Below, piece by piece: positions 18,154 through 27,514 of a DNA stretch of 64,000 nucleotides. The stretch is from contig NZ_AP023054.1 in the NCBI RefSeq assembly GCF_019703835.1, positions 1,364,001 to 1,428,000 on the forward strand, in the 5' to 3' direction. Origin of the DNA: Thaumasiovibrio subtropicus (lineage in GTDB: Bacteria > Pseudomonadota > Gammaproteobacteria > Enterobacterales > Vibrionaceae). Position 1 is the stretch's first letter. Every line of letters starts with the position of its first letter. Under the pieces are notes generated by a model. That model saw only the letters and a program-made list of their open reading frames with translations, was not told the DNA's origin and did no database searches. The position numbers were made by a program, and so were the translations under genes.

Positions 18154-18990
18154 TCAGTGGGTATGCCGCCAATGGTGCTGCTTACGAAACAGTGACGGCG
18201 TCATCGATCTTGCCGACTTAAAGGAATGATTGAACTGACGTAGGCTTTGATAGCCGGATTGCTCCGCGATCAAGTTAATGGGTAAGCCCGTGGTAGCAAG
18301 GAGATAACAGGCTTTTTCAATACGACATGTCTTTAAGTAATCGCTGAAACTGCTATTCAATTGCTGCGAAAATAAGCGCTTTAATGTCGCGATACTACAG
18401 TTGCCAACTTCTGCACATTTCTCCAATGTGATGGCATTATTCAGATGATCGTTAATGTAGTTGAGCACGGCTGAGAGTCGACTATCTTGGTGCTGGGTCA
18501 TGCTGATGGAGAGCGCTTCGCTATCGTCACGACTCAACCGGGACAATATTTGGATTAGCGTTGCTAGGCGATTAGCTGGATCGCTCGCTTCCAAGGTGCG
18601 CAATGTCTCTGCCAGTGAGTATGCCGTCTCTTCACTGAATGATGCCCCTTGATGTAGGGAGTCAAGCCAGTATTGAATTGCTTGAAATTCAGGAATGGGA
18701 CTATTTTGGAACAGGTTGGCTGACCAAAGGACAACAATCACTTCATGATGAGGCTCGTAATGGGCGTCACCATCCCAAGTGTGGGGAACATGAGGGGCAA
18801 TCAACGCGAGGTCAGCACGGCCAAAGGGCGCGACACTGTGACCGATGATACGGGTGCCTGAATCGCCAAGAGTCAGCACGAGTTCGTAGGTATCATGTTG
18901 ATGCCATTCGAATAAGAGCGGCGCATTCCTGAAATGTTTTATCGCGACAGAGCCTGTTGCAGGCATACGTACTGGGGCGGCTTTGGCCAT
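18154..18990 (-). CDS. AraC-family transcriptional regulator with cupin N-terminus
   Basis: 278 residues. A cupin-like sensor domain (FEWHQHDTYELVLTLGDSG, about residues 25-100) is followed by a C-terminal double helix-turn-helix of AraC type (ITLEKCAEVGNCSIATLKRL, then LPINLIAEQSGYQSLRQFNH). ATG 18990 is preceded by AGGA; the longer frame from 19155 runs across the region of the divergent HAD gene and is rejected. The effector is unknown. The divergent neighbour at 19124 is a natural target candidate. Confidence 0.85.
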   Translation of the reverse strand: MAKAAPVRMPATGSVAIKHFRNAPLLFEWHQHDTYELVLTLGDSGTRIIGHSVAPFGRADLALIAPHVPHTWDGDAHYEPHHEVIVVLWSANLFQNSPIPEFQAIQYWLDSLHQGASFSEETAYSLAETLRTLEASDPANRLATLIQILSRLSRDDSEALSISMTQHQDSRLSAVLNYINDHLNNAITLEKCAEVGNCSIATLKRLFSQQLNSSFSDYLKTCRIEKACYLLATTGLPINLIAEQSGYQSLRQFNHSFKSARSMTPSLFRKQHHWRHTH

Positions 18991-19123
18991 GTCAATGTCC
19001 TTTTTCTGTGAGCTAAAACCACGATGAGTTGAGCTTAAAACGCTAGTCCATGGCTTTGTGGCACGCAGAATACGCCTATCCCAACACGACTGCAAGCTAA
19101 GCAGCCACAAAATAGGCACTGTA

Positions 19124-19891
19124 ATGAGAAACCTTGTTTTTGACCTTGACGGCACCCTTGTTTTTAAAGGACAACCTCTGTCTGCATCGATAGCGACGGC
19201 TTTGCGTCATGCAAAAAAGGAAGGGTTGAATGTGGTTTTTGCCACAGCCCGACCACTTCGTGACACCTTGCCGCTATTACCTACCGATCTGCAAAATGGT
19301 TTTATCATAGGCTGCAATGGGGCCATGATAAGCCGCTATGGAAAGGTGCAGTCTGCAAATAGATTTGAAACTCGTCAGATCCGCGCACTCATTCAATGGC
19401 TACAAGACGCTGAGATACCTTATCTGATTGATAGCCAAGATGATTATGCGATTTCATCCGTACCGCACCCGTTTCATGAGTTTGTTAATGCGCTTGGTAG
19501 TGCGCCGAAACCACTTGAGTGTATCTTGCAAGTAGGCATCACCAAGCTACTGATTTTAGATAAATCGTTGAGAGCGAAAATTGAAGCAGAAGCCGAGCAA
19601 ATGTTAGACAGCTTTCAAATCTACGAGCATGTGTCGGATGATAGCTTTGATATGGTCCCAGAAGCATGCAATAAGCTGACAGCGCTTGAGGCAGCAGGTA
19701 TTCAAATGGCTGAGACAGCCTGCTTTGGGAATGATCACAATGATATCGCGATGCTCGAAGCAGCAGCCAGTGCGGTGGTGGTCGGTGATCAACTTCACTT
19801 CTCAGCACCCTGTCTCCGCGTGAGTGAAAATGACATGCAAACCCGACTAGACGATCTCATCTCAACTCTGGTAACAGCGCCGTCCTTTTAA
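19124..19891 (+). CDS. HAD-superfamily phosphatase, Cof type
   Basis: 255 residues. Motif I is NLVFDLDGTLVF at the N-terminus, motif II FATARP, and motif IV GNDHNDIAML, with a Cof-type C2B cap between. Such enzymes dephosphorylate sugar phosphates, pyridoxal phosphate or nucleotides; the substrate cannot be read. The start follows AGG by eight bases; a 22-residue upstream extension lacks support. Divergent from the AraC gene. Confidence 0.88.
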   Translation: MRNLVFDLDGTLVFKGQPLSASIATALRHAKKEGLNVVFATARPLRDTLPLLPTDLQNGFIIGCNGAMISRYGKVQSANRFETRQIRALIQWLQDAEIPYLIDSQDDYAISSVPHPFHEFVNALGSAPKPLECILQVGITKLLILDKSLRAKIEAEAEQMLDSFQIYEHVSDDSFDMVPEACNKLTALEAAGIQMAETACFGNDHNDIAMLEAAASAVVVGDQLHFSAPCLRVSENDMQTRLDDLISTLVTAPSF

Positions 19892-19983
19892 TTATTCTCT
19901 AAGTTAATCATTAATTATGCATTAATCATCGCTATCTATCTGGAGTGAAATATTGTACGCTGTTTTTATTTCAAAGGAGTGAC

Positions 19984-20040
19984 CATGATGAAACGTATTA
20001 TTGTTGTGATGCTGGCGGTAGCGAGAAGACAGGTATCGTA
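19984..20040 (+). CDS. Very short ORF with signal-peptide-like start, possible gene remnant
   Basis: A strong AAAGGAG five bases before the ATG leads into MMKRIIVVMLAVARRQVS and a stop. This looks like the first half of a lipoprotein signal peptide. The next frame continues with SEKTGIVSSLMSRDYEARRD. It may be a small exported peptide gene broken by a frameshift, or a genuine tiny ORF. Confidence 0.3.
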
Positions 20041-20077
20041 AGCAGCTTGATGTCGAGAGATTATGAAGCAAGACGCG

Positions 20078-20100
20078 ACGGCGCTCAAATTGAGCGCCGT
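20078..20100. terminator. Hairpin between the short ORF and pabB
   Basis: ACGGCGCTCAA and TTGAGCGCCGT are perfect complements around a single base. The stem is strong, but the following T tract is short in both directions. It probably ends pabB transcription. Confidence 0.65.
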
Positions 20101-20114
20101 TGCTGTTTTGGTAG

Positions 20115-21482
20115 TTACTTGAGCGTAGGCAAAATACGATTGAGCTTATCCAGTGTCTCTTGATACTCACTGTTAACTTCACTGTCATAAACCAGCCCGC
20201 CGCCCGCCCATGCATGAAGAACGTTATCTTGGCTGATCAGCGTGCGAATCGTAATGCTAGAGTCCATACGACCACAATTACTGATATAGCCTATACTGCC
20301 GCAATAGACACTGCGGCGATGAGGTTCAAGCTCTTCGATGATCTCCATCGCTCTGACTTTCGGCGCGCCCGTTATCGACCCGCCCGGGAAGCCTGCTCGC
20401 AAGAGATCTGCGGCACTGTATTGGCTATTGAGTTCAGCTGTGACCGTACTGACGAGGTGATGTACGGCGGGGAAGCTTTCAATATCAAACAGTTTCGGAA
20501 CCGTAACGGTGCCGGGTTTAGCCACGCGACCTATATCGTTGCGAAGTAGGTCAACAATCATCAAGTTTTCAGCACGATCTTTTTCTGTGCTGCCGAGTAG
20601 CGCTTTTTCTTTTTCATCCTCAATGGGGTCGTCTCGGCGCGGTCGGGTACCTTTAATGGGTTTGGTCTCAATGGTACTGCCTTTGAGCTCTAAGAATCGC
20701 TCAGGTGAGATGGATAAAATTGCGTGCTCAGGCAATCGAATGAATCCGGAGAATGGTGCTTGATTCGCTTGCTCCAACTTCTTGTAAGCTTGCCACTCGT
20801 CCCCTTGATAGCGAGCACTGAATCGCTGCGCGAGGTTGATTTGATAGCAATCCCCAGCTCGAATGTACGCTTTCACTTGGTCAAACTTGCTGCCATAACT
20901 CTCGCGGCTCATATTGCTTTGCCATTCGCTGGTTAAGGTGAAGTGACCAGAGCCAGTGTCCACTTGCGCTTGTAACCATGCGAGACGGTCTGTGTTGGCA
21001 TCGAGATTTAACAAGTGTAGCGTCTGAGCTTGATGGTCCGCGACAATCGCCCAATCATACAACCCGACAGCCATATCCGGTGCGTTAATGTCCCGCTCAG
21101 CGATGCTTGGCATCGTTTCCACTCGGCGCCCCAAATCGTAGCTAAAGTACCCCAGAGCACCGCCTAAAAAGGGCAATACGTCATGGCATTCAAGCTGGGG
21201 TAAGTGGGTGGCTTGCAGCTTTTTGAGTAAGGCGAACGGATCGTCAGCGCTTTCATAACTGTTGCCGTTCTGAGTGACTTTTGTCGTCTCACCATAGGTT
21301 TCCAGTGTTAGTTTCGGCGCGGCAACTAAAATATCAAAGCGACTATTGATATGCGCAGTGGATGCAGAGCGAAGCAACATTGACCAGGGCTTGTTCGAAA
21401 TAACATCAAACAGTTCGATTGTTGCCTCTGGATGGTAATTAAGTTCTTGAATTGTAATGGTATTGTTGGTGCTAAGAGACAT
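20115..21482 (-). CDS. pabB: Aminodeoxychorismate synthase component I
   Basis: 455 residues, normal length. It makes 4-amino-4-deoxychorismate from chorismate for folate synthesis, with PabA supplying ammonia. Chorismate-binding motifs are present: PIKGTRPRRDDPIEDE (the catalytic Lys lies in PIKGT), VDLLRNDIGRV, GAPKVRAMEIIEELEPHRR and CGSIGYIS. The N-terminal domain (PWSMLLRSAS) is also of the PabB kind. The ribosome site is weak. It diverges from the fumarase gene. Confidence 0.93.
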   Translation of the reverse strand: MSLSTNNTITIQELNYHPEATIELFDVISNKPWSMLLRSASTAHINSRFDILVAAPKLTLETYGETTKVTQNGNSYESADDPFALLKKLQATHLPQLECHDVLPFLGGALGYFSYDLGRRVETMPSIAERDINAPDMAVGLYDWAIVADHQAQTLHLLNLDANTDRLAWLQAQVDTGSGHFTLTSEWQSNMSRESYGSKFDQVKAYIRAGDCYQINLAQRFSARYQGDEWQAYKKLEQANQAPFSGFIRLPEHAILSISPERFLELKGSTIETKPIKGTRPRRDDPIEDEKEKALLGSTEKDRAENLMIVDLLRNDIGRVAKPGTVTVPKLFDIESFPAVHHLVSTVTAELNSQYSAADLLRAGFPGGSITGAPKVRAMEIIEELEPHRRSVYCGSIGYISNCGRMDSSITIRTLISQDNVLHAWAGGGLVYDSEVNSEYQETLDKLNRILPTLK

Positions 21483-21636
21483 AGTGTGACTTTAGTAATA
21501 AATGCGCGACTGCGACATAGCAGCGAGTTGCCCGTAAGGGTATCATATTCCCAGTATTTTTCGACGCCAGCGCATAATCATAAATTCGAAGCAAACGTTT
21601 CCCTGGCGCCATGGATGAACTAAGTGAGGCAATGTA

Positions 21637-23151
21637 ATGACCGTAATACGGAAAGAAGATGTCATCGCCAGTGTGGCGGATGCACTGCAATATATCTCTT
21701 ACTACCACCCGCTCGACTTTGTGCAGGCTCTTGAAAAGGCTTACAACAAAGAGCAGAGTCAAGCCGCGAAAGATGCAATCGCACAAATTCTTATTAACTC
21801 TCGTATGTCCGCAGAAGGTCGACGACCTATCTGTCAGGATACGGGGATTGTTACCTGCTTCGTGAAGATTGGCATGAATGTTCAGTGGGAAAGTGATCTC
21901 ACCGTCCAAGAGATGATCGACGAAGGTGTACGCCAAGCTTATACCAACCCAGATAACCCGCTACGTGCTTCTGTTGTCGCCGATCCTGCGGGCGCACGCA
22001 AAAACACCAAAGACAATGCGCCTGCTGTTGTGCATATCGACATGGTGCCGGGCGATAAGGTGGAAATTCAAGTAGCAGCAAAAGGGGGTGGTTCGGAAAA
22101 CAAAACCAAGATGGTGATGTTGAACCCTTCTGACGATGTCGCTGCGTGGGTAGAAAAAACCTTGCCGACCATGGGGGCAGGCTGGTGTCCGCCAGGTATG
22201 ATCGGTATTGGTATCGGTGGTACTGCTGAAAAAGCAGCGGTACTGGCGAAAGAGTCATTGATGGAACACATTGATATCCATGAGCTGATTGAACGTGGCC
22301 CGCAAAACGCAGAAGAAGAGTTACGTTTAGATATCTTCAATCGTGTTAACAAACTGGGTATTGGCGCACAAGGCCTAGGTGGCTTAACAACGGTTGTTGA
22401 TGTGAAAATCAAAACGGCCCCAACGCACGCTGCATCTAAGCCTGTTTGCTTAATTCCAAACTGTGCAGCGACGCGTCACGTTCACTTTACGTTAGATGGC
22501 ACAGGTCCGGCAGAGCTGACACCGCCTAAACTGGAAGAGTGGCCTGAAGTGACTTGGGAAGTGGGTGACAATGTTCGTCGCGTTAACGTCGATGACCTGA
22601 AAAAAGAAGACGTACAAGCGTGGAAGACCGGTGAAACGGTACTCCTGTCTGGCAAAATCCTGACAGGTCGTGATGCGGCACATAAACGCATTCAAGACAT
22701 GCTATCGAAAGGTGAAGGTTTGCCTGACGGCGTCGATTTCAACGGTCGTTTTATCTACTATGTTGGCCCAGTTGATGCGGTGGGTGATGAAGTTGTCGGT
22801 CCTGCGGGCCCAACCACGTCAACGCGTATGGATAAGTTCACCGATATGATGCTGGAAGAGACTGGCTTAACAGGGATGATTGGTAAAGCAGAGCGTGGTC
22901 CTGCTGCGATTGAGTCCATTCAAAAGAACAAGGCGGTTTACCTAATGGCCGTCGGCGGTGCTGCTTACTTGGTGGCGAAAGCGATCAAGAAAGCCCGCGT
23001 TGTTGCCTTTGAAGACTTGGGAATGGAAGCCATTTACGAGTTTGAAGTCGAAGATATGCCGGTGACGGTAGCGGTTGACTCAACCGGTGAAAATGCCCAT
23101 AAAACCGGTCCGGATACGTGGAAAGTGAAGATTGCTGAAATGGACGCGTAA
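21637..23151 (+). CDS. fumA: Fumarate hydratase, class I (iron-sulfur)
   Basis: 504 residues, full length. It catalyses fumarate to L-malate in the TCA cycle and is oxygen-sensitive because of a [4Fe-4S] cluster. Characteristic segments are RPICQDTGIVTCFVKIG, GGSENKTKM, GIGIGGTAEKAA, GLGGLTTVVDVKI, the CLIPNCAATRH cysteine region, and in the C-terminal beta domain GPTTSTRMDKFTD. Cysteines near residues 67, 276 and 281 are candidates for the cluster. It is followed by a strong terminator. Confidence 0.95.
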   Translation: MTVIRKEDVIASVADALQYISYYHPLDFVQALEKAYNKEQSQAAKDAIAQILINSRMSAEGRRPICQDTGIVTCFVKIGMNVQWESDLTVQEMIDEGVRQAYTNPDNPLRASVVADPAGARKNTKDNAPAVVHIDMVPGDKVEIQVAAKGGGSENKTKMVMLNPSDDVAAWVEKTLPTMGAGWCPPGMIGIGIGGTAEKAAVLAKESLMEHIDIHELIERGPQNAEEELRLDIFNRVNKLGIGAQGLGGLTTVVDVKIKTAPTHAASKPVCLIPNCAATRHVHFTLDGTGPAELTPPKLEEWPEVTWEVGDNVRRVNVDDLKKEDVQAWKTGETVLLSGKILTGRDAAHKRIQDMLSKGEGLPDGVDFNGRFIYYVGPVDAVGDEVVGPAGPTTSTRMDKFTDMMLEETGLTGMIGKAERGPAAIESIQKNKAVYLMAVGGAAYLVAKAIKKARVVAFEDLGMEAIYEFEVEDMPVTVAVDSTGENAHKTGPDTWKVKIAEMDA

Positions 23152-23172
23152 GCGTTATCAGTGATTGAAGAC

Positions 23173-23203
23173 AAAGCCGCCTTTCACCAAGGCGGCTTTT
23201 TTA
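23173..23203 (+). terminator. Terminator of fumA
   Basis: AAAGCCGCC-TTTCACCAA-GGCGGCTTT followed by T residues. Confidence 0.9.
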
Positions 23204-23213
23204 ATTGGGTGAG

Positions 23214-24056
23214 TTACTCACCACTGACTTCGTCTGCTTGTTGAAGTTCGGCGATGCGGGTTTCATCCACTACTGTTGCCATCTCGAGATAGTTTTGTTG
23301 CCCAACAGTGTCACCGTCGAGCCAAACATTTTGCAGGTTATTGGCAACAGTTGGTTGAAACTTACCATCCATCAGTTGTGGTTCCATTCTGACAAAATTA
23401 GGCAACCAGTTATCGTTCGCTTTCTTAAATAAAATAACGTAGTCAATTCTGGCTAATGAACGCTGAAATGACATGAGATAGTTATTGGACTGGCCTGGCT
23501 CCCAGTCATCGCCAATACGTTGAATTTGCTGTAGCTCACTTGATATTCCATCTTTCGAGATGCATTTAAAATAGATTAAATCATTGGTACCGGCATGATT
23601 AGCTGAGGCAGTGCCAATACCGATAGTGAAATCTTTTGCTCGAGGATCTCTGTCATCCATAACATTACCGGGATCTTTAATACAAGCAATCAGCGGTAGC
23701 ACTTTTGTTTGCCCTTTTTCGAGGAAAAATCGCGACTCTGCTGTGGTATAGGTTCTGCCACTCGAACGTTCCATCACGTAGATGCGTAGTCCTCCCCAAG
23801 CATCATTGCCATCTACTTTCACTTTGATACTGGTTGGCACTGTTGCATCTTCGACATTGAAAGTGAGGTTAAAGTTATCGAAATTGCCTCGCTGAAATAC
23901 ATTACTGTGTACGGTGTCTTTTATTGGGTTTAATAGCACATAGTTGCTGAAGTTTGCGTCTTCGTTATAGCCAATACATACGGACACATCTGCATCACTG
24001 CCTGAGTCTTTTTCGCCAGAGGTAATGGTAATGATTTCCCATCCAGATTCACTCAT
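23214..24056 (-). CDS. Hypothetical protein with two PLAT/LH2-like domains
   Basis: 280 residues, no signal peptide. Two halves show a PLAT/LH2-like pattern. In the first, IITITSGEKDSGSDADVSVC leads to FQRGNFDNFNLTF and SIKVKVDGNDAWGGLRIYV. In the second, FTIGIGTASANHAGTNDLIY leads to DDWEPGQSNNYLM and LFKKANDNWLPNFV. PLAT domains bind lipids or proteins and are best known from lipoxygenases and lipases, but no enzyme domain is attached here. GGAG lies before the ATG. The gene is bordered by AT-rich DNA, which hints at acquisition. Assignment rests on pattern alone. Confidence 0.6.
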   Translation of the reverse strand: MSESGWEIITITSGEKDSGSDADVSVCIGYNEDANFSNYVLLNPIKDTVHSNVFQRGNFDNFNLTFNVEDATVPTSIKVKVDGNDAWGGLRIYVMERSSGRTYTTAESRFFLEKGQTKVLPLIACIKDPGNVMDDRDPRAKDFTIGIGTASANHAGTNDLIYFKCISKDGISSELQQIQRIGDDWEPGQSNNYLMSFQRSLARIDYVILFKKANDNWLPNFVRMEPQLMDGKFQPTVANNLQNVWLDGDTVGQQNYLEMATVVDETRIAELQQADEVSGE

Positions 24057-24431
24057 TGTACTTTCTCCATGTTTATTATCAGAACGCTTTTGTTGTGTTG
24101 TTTATAGGGAGGCTAGTTGGTTTTACAGAATATTTAGGAGTAATTACGCGCAATGTTACTTCGTTGTGAATCAAAGCAAGGTGTTAATTTTGAAGCTTAC
24201 ATAGATTAAACATTGGTGAGTCAGGATGTATTTTTACGCTGAATGTGAGCGTGAAAGAAATAAGTGGCAGTAAGGTTTCTGTGATTTTTTAAGTCGGTGT
24301 TGCTGGGGGTATTTTTAAACAGCACAACAGAACAATATGCGCTGATACTAAGAAAGGTTTGATATGATGGTCATATGATACGATCAAGCATCACGAGCTT
24401 GCGTGCGTTTCGTATTTGATAGGACGTCGTT
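24057..24431. other. AT-rich intergenic region
   Basis: Holds the divergent promoters of the PLAT-like gene and the Dph6-like gene; no further gene or RNA structure seen. Confidence 0.4.
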
Positions 24432-25148
24432 ATGACCAAAGAAAACAAAATCCGAGCTGCTGTTCTATGGACGGGTGGTAAAGACTCAGCTTTAGCGCTG
24501 CATGAAGCAAGACAGCAAGGCTATGAGATCTGCTGCTTGGTCACTTTTGCACCCAAAGACCCACAGTTTCTCGCTCATTCTCTTCCCATGATGGATATGC
24601 AGGCGGAAGCACTGGGTTTACCTCATCATATCCTCACGATAGAAGCCCCGTTTGACCAAAGTTATGAGTGCCATCTTAAGGGGCTTAAAGATAACTTGGG
24701 TATCGAATGCGTTGTGACAGGAGATATTGCTCCAGTACACGGCGCGCCTAATTGGATTCGCGAGCGTTGTCGCCCGGTTGATATGGCGGTACATACGCCA
24801 CTTTGGGGGCGAGATCGTCAGACATTGCTGAATGATTTTATTCATTGCGGGTTACGTATAGTGATCACATGCGTACATACCGGTTGGCTTGATGCCTCTT
24901 GGGTCGGACGAACCATTGATGATGCAGCCATTGATGACTTGTGTACGGTAAGCGAAAAGAACGGGCTGGATTTATGTGGTGAGCAGGGAGAGTACCACAC
25001 CATGGTGGTGGATGGGCCCGATTTTGGTGGTGCAATCACTGTCGAAGGGTACGCTATCGGCTATCAGGGGGATTTGGCCTACATGGATATTGAGGCATTG
25101 GGCTTTTCGATGGTTTGTCGTCAAAGTGAAGGCGATGCCTGCAAATAA
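24432..25148 (+). CDS. Dph6-like ATP pyrophosphatase (adenine nucleotide alpha hydrolase)
   Basis: 238 residues. The PP-loop TGGKDSALALHEA at the N-terminus and the motif EGGEYHT-like EQGEYHTMVVDGP place it in the diphthine-ammonia ligase-like family. Eukaryotic members amidate diphthine on EF2; bacteria lack diphthamide, so the bacterial substrate is unknown. The internal CVVTGDIAP segment is typical. AGGA lies upstream of the ATG. It stands alone on the plus strand. Confidence 0.85.
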   Translation: MTKENKIRAAVLWTGGKDSALALHEARQQGYEICCLVTFAPKDPQFLAHSLPMMDMQAEALGLPHHILTIEAPFDQSYECHLKGLKDNLGIECVVTGDIAPVHGAPNWIRERCRPVDMAVHTPLWGRDRQTLLNDFIHCGLRIVITCVHTGWLDASWVGRTIDDAAIDDLCTVSEKNGLDLCGEQGEYHTMVVDGPDFGGAITVEGYAIGYQGDLAYMDIEALGFSMVCRQSEGDACK

Positions 25149-25181
25149 CCGGACATCGCCTGCAAAGACGTAGGGAATAGC

Positions 25182-25961
25182 CTATTGATGATAGCTATCA
25201 TAGATGGCTTTGTACCGACCACTCTCTTTTAAATGGCGTAGACCGCGATTGAAGTCATCTCTCAGCTTGATGTCGGCAAAGTTGACATAAAACTGCGTTG
25301 TTTTCGGAAATATCTCATGGAAGACATAGCCTTGATTTAATACGGCATCGCGAGTTCGGTCGCTCAGTTCAGGGTTGTCAATAAACTGCTTTCTAAACCA
25401 GTAGAAGATCGAGATATCGATCAGTAAGACATCGGCTCGGTTAAGCAAAAAGAAATCGACTTGCGCTTGTTGGTCGACGAACTCGGTGTATGCCTTGTGT
25501 TCAACATCGGATTTAGGCGAGTAGATTTCTTCAAATAGGCGACCTAGATGCTGGTGTGCATTTTTCCATGTTGCGACCGAGTATTGCTTCAATTCGGGAA
25601 TAGCACTAATTGCTGTGTTTTGGCTTTCTTTGGTAATCGCGTAGTTCTCAAATCCGACATAAGGTTCAGAAAAATAGTAGTTATCGCTACTTATTTGCAC
25701 ACCCGCAACGATATCGGCGTAACCATTGGCAATGCCTACCGTTAATCGGTTGTAGGGCATGGTGGTGATGGTTTCAATACTGTATCCGCTGTACGCCAAC
25801 GCTTCGCTGACGATATCAATTTCTATTCCTTTCGTTTCGCCGTTTTCTTCATAGACAAAGGGTGGTTTGTCAGCACCAAATGCCACTTTGAGTTGTTGGG
25901 CATGGGTGTGAGAGACGAAAACAGTAAGCAAGGTGATGATGCAGAGAGCGTGGATTGGCAT
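25182..25961 (-). CDS. Periplasmic solute-binding protein, family 3 type
   Basis: 259 residues with a signal peptide (MPIHALCIITLLTVFVSHTHA). The SBP_bac_3 core starts QLKVAFGADKPPFVYEENGE and continues with KGIEIDIVSEALAYSGY and YNRLTVGIANGYADIVAGV. No permease or ATPase gene is adjacent, so it may act as an orphan sensor or scavenging protein rather than a transporter part. The upstream TTG at 25979 opens the frame, but ATG 25961 gives a proper signal peptide. Confidence 0.85.
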   Translation of the reverse strand: MPIHALCIITLLTVFVSHTHAQQLKVAFGADKPPFVYEENGETKGIEIDIVSEALAYSGYSIETITTMPYNRLTVGIANGYADIVAGVQISSDNYYFSEPYVGFENYAITKESQNTAISAIPELKQYSVATWKNAHQHLGRLFEEIYSPKSDVEHKAYTEFVDQQAQVDFFLLNRADVLLIDISIFYWFRKQFIDNPELSDRTRDAVLNQGYVFHEIFPKTTQFYVNFADIKLRDDFNRGLRHLKESGRYKAIYDSYHQ

Positions 25962-26179
25962 AGTGACAAATTCCAACAATTGAAGTTAAACGAAAATGCT
26001 GATTGCGCATATCGAGACAGTAAAAATATAGTCTAAATGGCGTGGGTTGTGTTTGAGTGTTAACAGGAGAAAGTGAGCAGTTGGGTGGTTTGAATTGTGA
26101 TCAATTCAGACAAATCTACGTAAGAAACTGTTTGTCTTAAAAATATAATAAGTCAGCTAACACGACTAAGGGGTTCGCG

Positions 26180-27502
26180 ATGAAAAAAGACAGTGCTGTG
26201 CCGCAGTCAAGACTACAACGGATAGGAAAGTTAGGGCGACTTGCGGGTAGAATTGCGGGTAATGTGTTGGCTGATGGCGCGAAAGAGCTAAGCCGTGGCC
26301 GTAAACCTCAGTTGAGTGATCTTCTGTTGACGCCCAAGAATGCCAGTCAGGTCGCTCAGAAATTGTCGCAAATGCGTGGTGCGGCGATGAAAGTCGGTCA
26401 GCTTCTGTCTATGGATGGGGGCGATTTACTGCCCGCCGAGCTTTCTCAATGTATGGCCATCCTACGTGAAGGCGCTAACCCGATGGCACATGGCCAACTG
26501 GTCGGTGTTATGGAGCGCGAGTGGGGAGCGCACTGGCTGGAGACACTGTCTGGATTTGATTTGCGGCCATTTGCCGCGGCGTCTATTGGACAAGTACACA
26601 AAGGGTATCGTGAAGATGGCCAAGCACTGGCGGTAAAGGTGCAATATCCGGGCGTGCGCGAGAGCATTGATAGCGATGTGGATAATGTCATTGCATTGCT
26701 CAGAGCAACAGGCTTACTGCCCAAAGGGGTTGATCTTCAGCCGTTAATTGAGGAAGCAAAACAGCAGCTACACGCTGAAACGGATTACCTCAGAGAAGCC
26801 GACATGCTTCATCAGTATCAGCAATGCGTCACAGGGTTGGCTGGCTTTTTACTGCCAGAGGTAGAACAAGCGCTGACCACAGAAAATGTACTCGCCATGA
26901 CATATGTCGAAGGTGATCCTATTGAGTCATTGGAAATGGCTGACCAAGCGATTCGAAACAGCGTGGTGACGCGCCTCTACCAGCTCCTGTTTAAAGAACT
27001 GTTTGAGTTCCACTTCATGCAAACGGACCCCAATTTTGCCAATTATCGCTATGCAACAGCGTCGGATAAGATTGTGTTGTTGGATTTTGGCGCTTCACGG
27101 GCGTTTTCCTATCAAGTGGTTGATGGCTATCGCCGTTTACTGATTGCTGGACAATCGGGAAATCGAGCAGGAATGCTTGCGGCTTTGAGGCAGATTGGTT
27201 TTCTCTCCGCGCCTGTATCAGCGCGTCAACAGGCGCTGATTTTGGATGTGTTTGAGATTGCCTGTGAACCGCTGCGCATCGACGGCGATTTTAATTTTGC
27301 TGATCACGACTTAGTGCAAAGAATGAAAGCGCTTGGTGAGCATATAAGCCATGATGAGTGGCATTCGCCGCCTGTCGATGCGATGTTTATTCACCGAAAA
27401 ATCGGCGGTATGTACTTGCTGGCTGCGCGGCTAAAGGCACAGGTGAACCTTAAAGCGATTGCTGATGTTCACCTGATAGGACCAAAACGCAAAGCGAGCT
27501 GA
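26180..27502 (+). CDS. ABC1/UbiB-family atypical kinase
   Basis: 440 residues. Family signs are GAAMKVGQLLSMDGGDLLP (KxGQ motif), PFAAASIGQVHKGY, LAVKVQYPGV, the DYLREADM stretch and LLDFGASRAF (DFG-like). These ADCK-type proteins resemble protein kinases but have ATPase activity and are linked to ubiquinone or isoprenoid lipids. This is a stand-alone copy, not the ubiE-ubiJ-ubiB operon. AAGGGG precedes the ATG. It converges on the FAH-family gene with a 12-base gap. Confidence 0.88.
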   Translation: MKKDSAVPQSRLQRIGKLGRLAGRIAGNVLADGAKELSRGRKPQLSDLLLTPKNASQVAQKLSQMRGAAMKVGQLLSMDGGDLLPAELSQCMAILREGANPMAHGQLVGVMEREWGAHWLETLSGFDLRPFAAASIGQVHKGYREDGQALAVKVQYPGVRESIDSDVDNVIALLRATGLLPKGVDLQPLIEEAKQQLHAETDYLREADMLHQYQQCVTGLAGFLLPEVEQALTTENVLAMTYVEGDPIESLEMADQAIRNSVVTRLYQLLFKELFEFHFMQTDPNFANYRYATASDKIVLLDFGASRAFSYQVVDGYRRLLIAGQSGNRAGMLAALRQIGFLSAPVSARQQALILDVFEIACEPLRIDGDFNFADHDLVQRMKALGEHISHDEWHSPPVDAMFIHRKIGGMYLLAARLKAQVNLKAIADVHLIGPKRKAS

Positions 27503-27514
27503 ATTGGAGTTGCT

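Noticed and set aside
18991-19155. N-terminal extension of the AraC regulator
   Set aside because: It runs into the divergent HAD gene, and ATG 18990 has a clear ribosome site.
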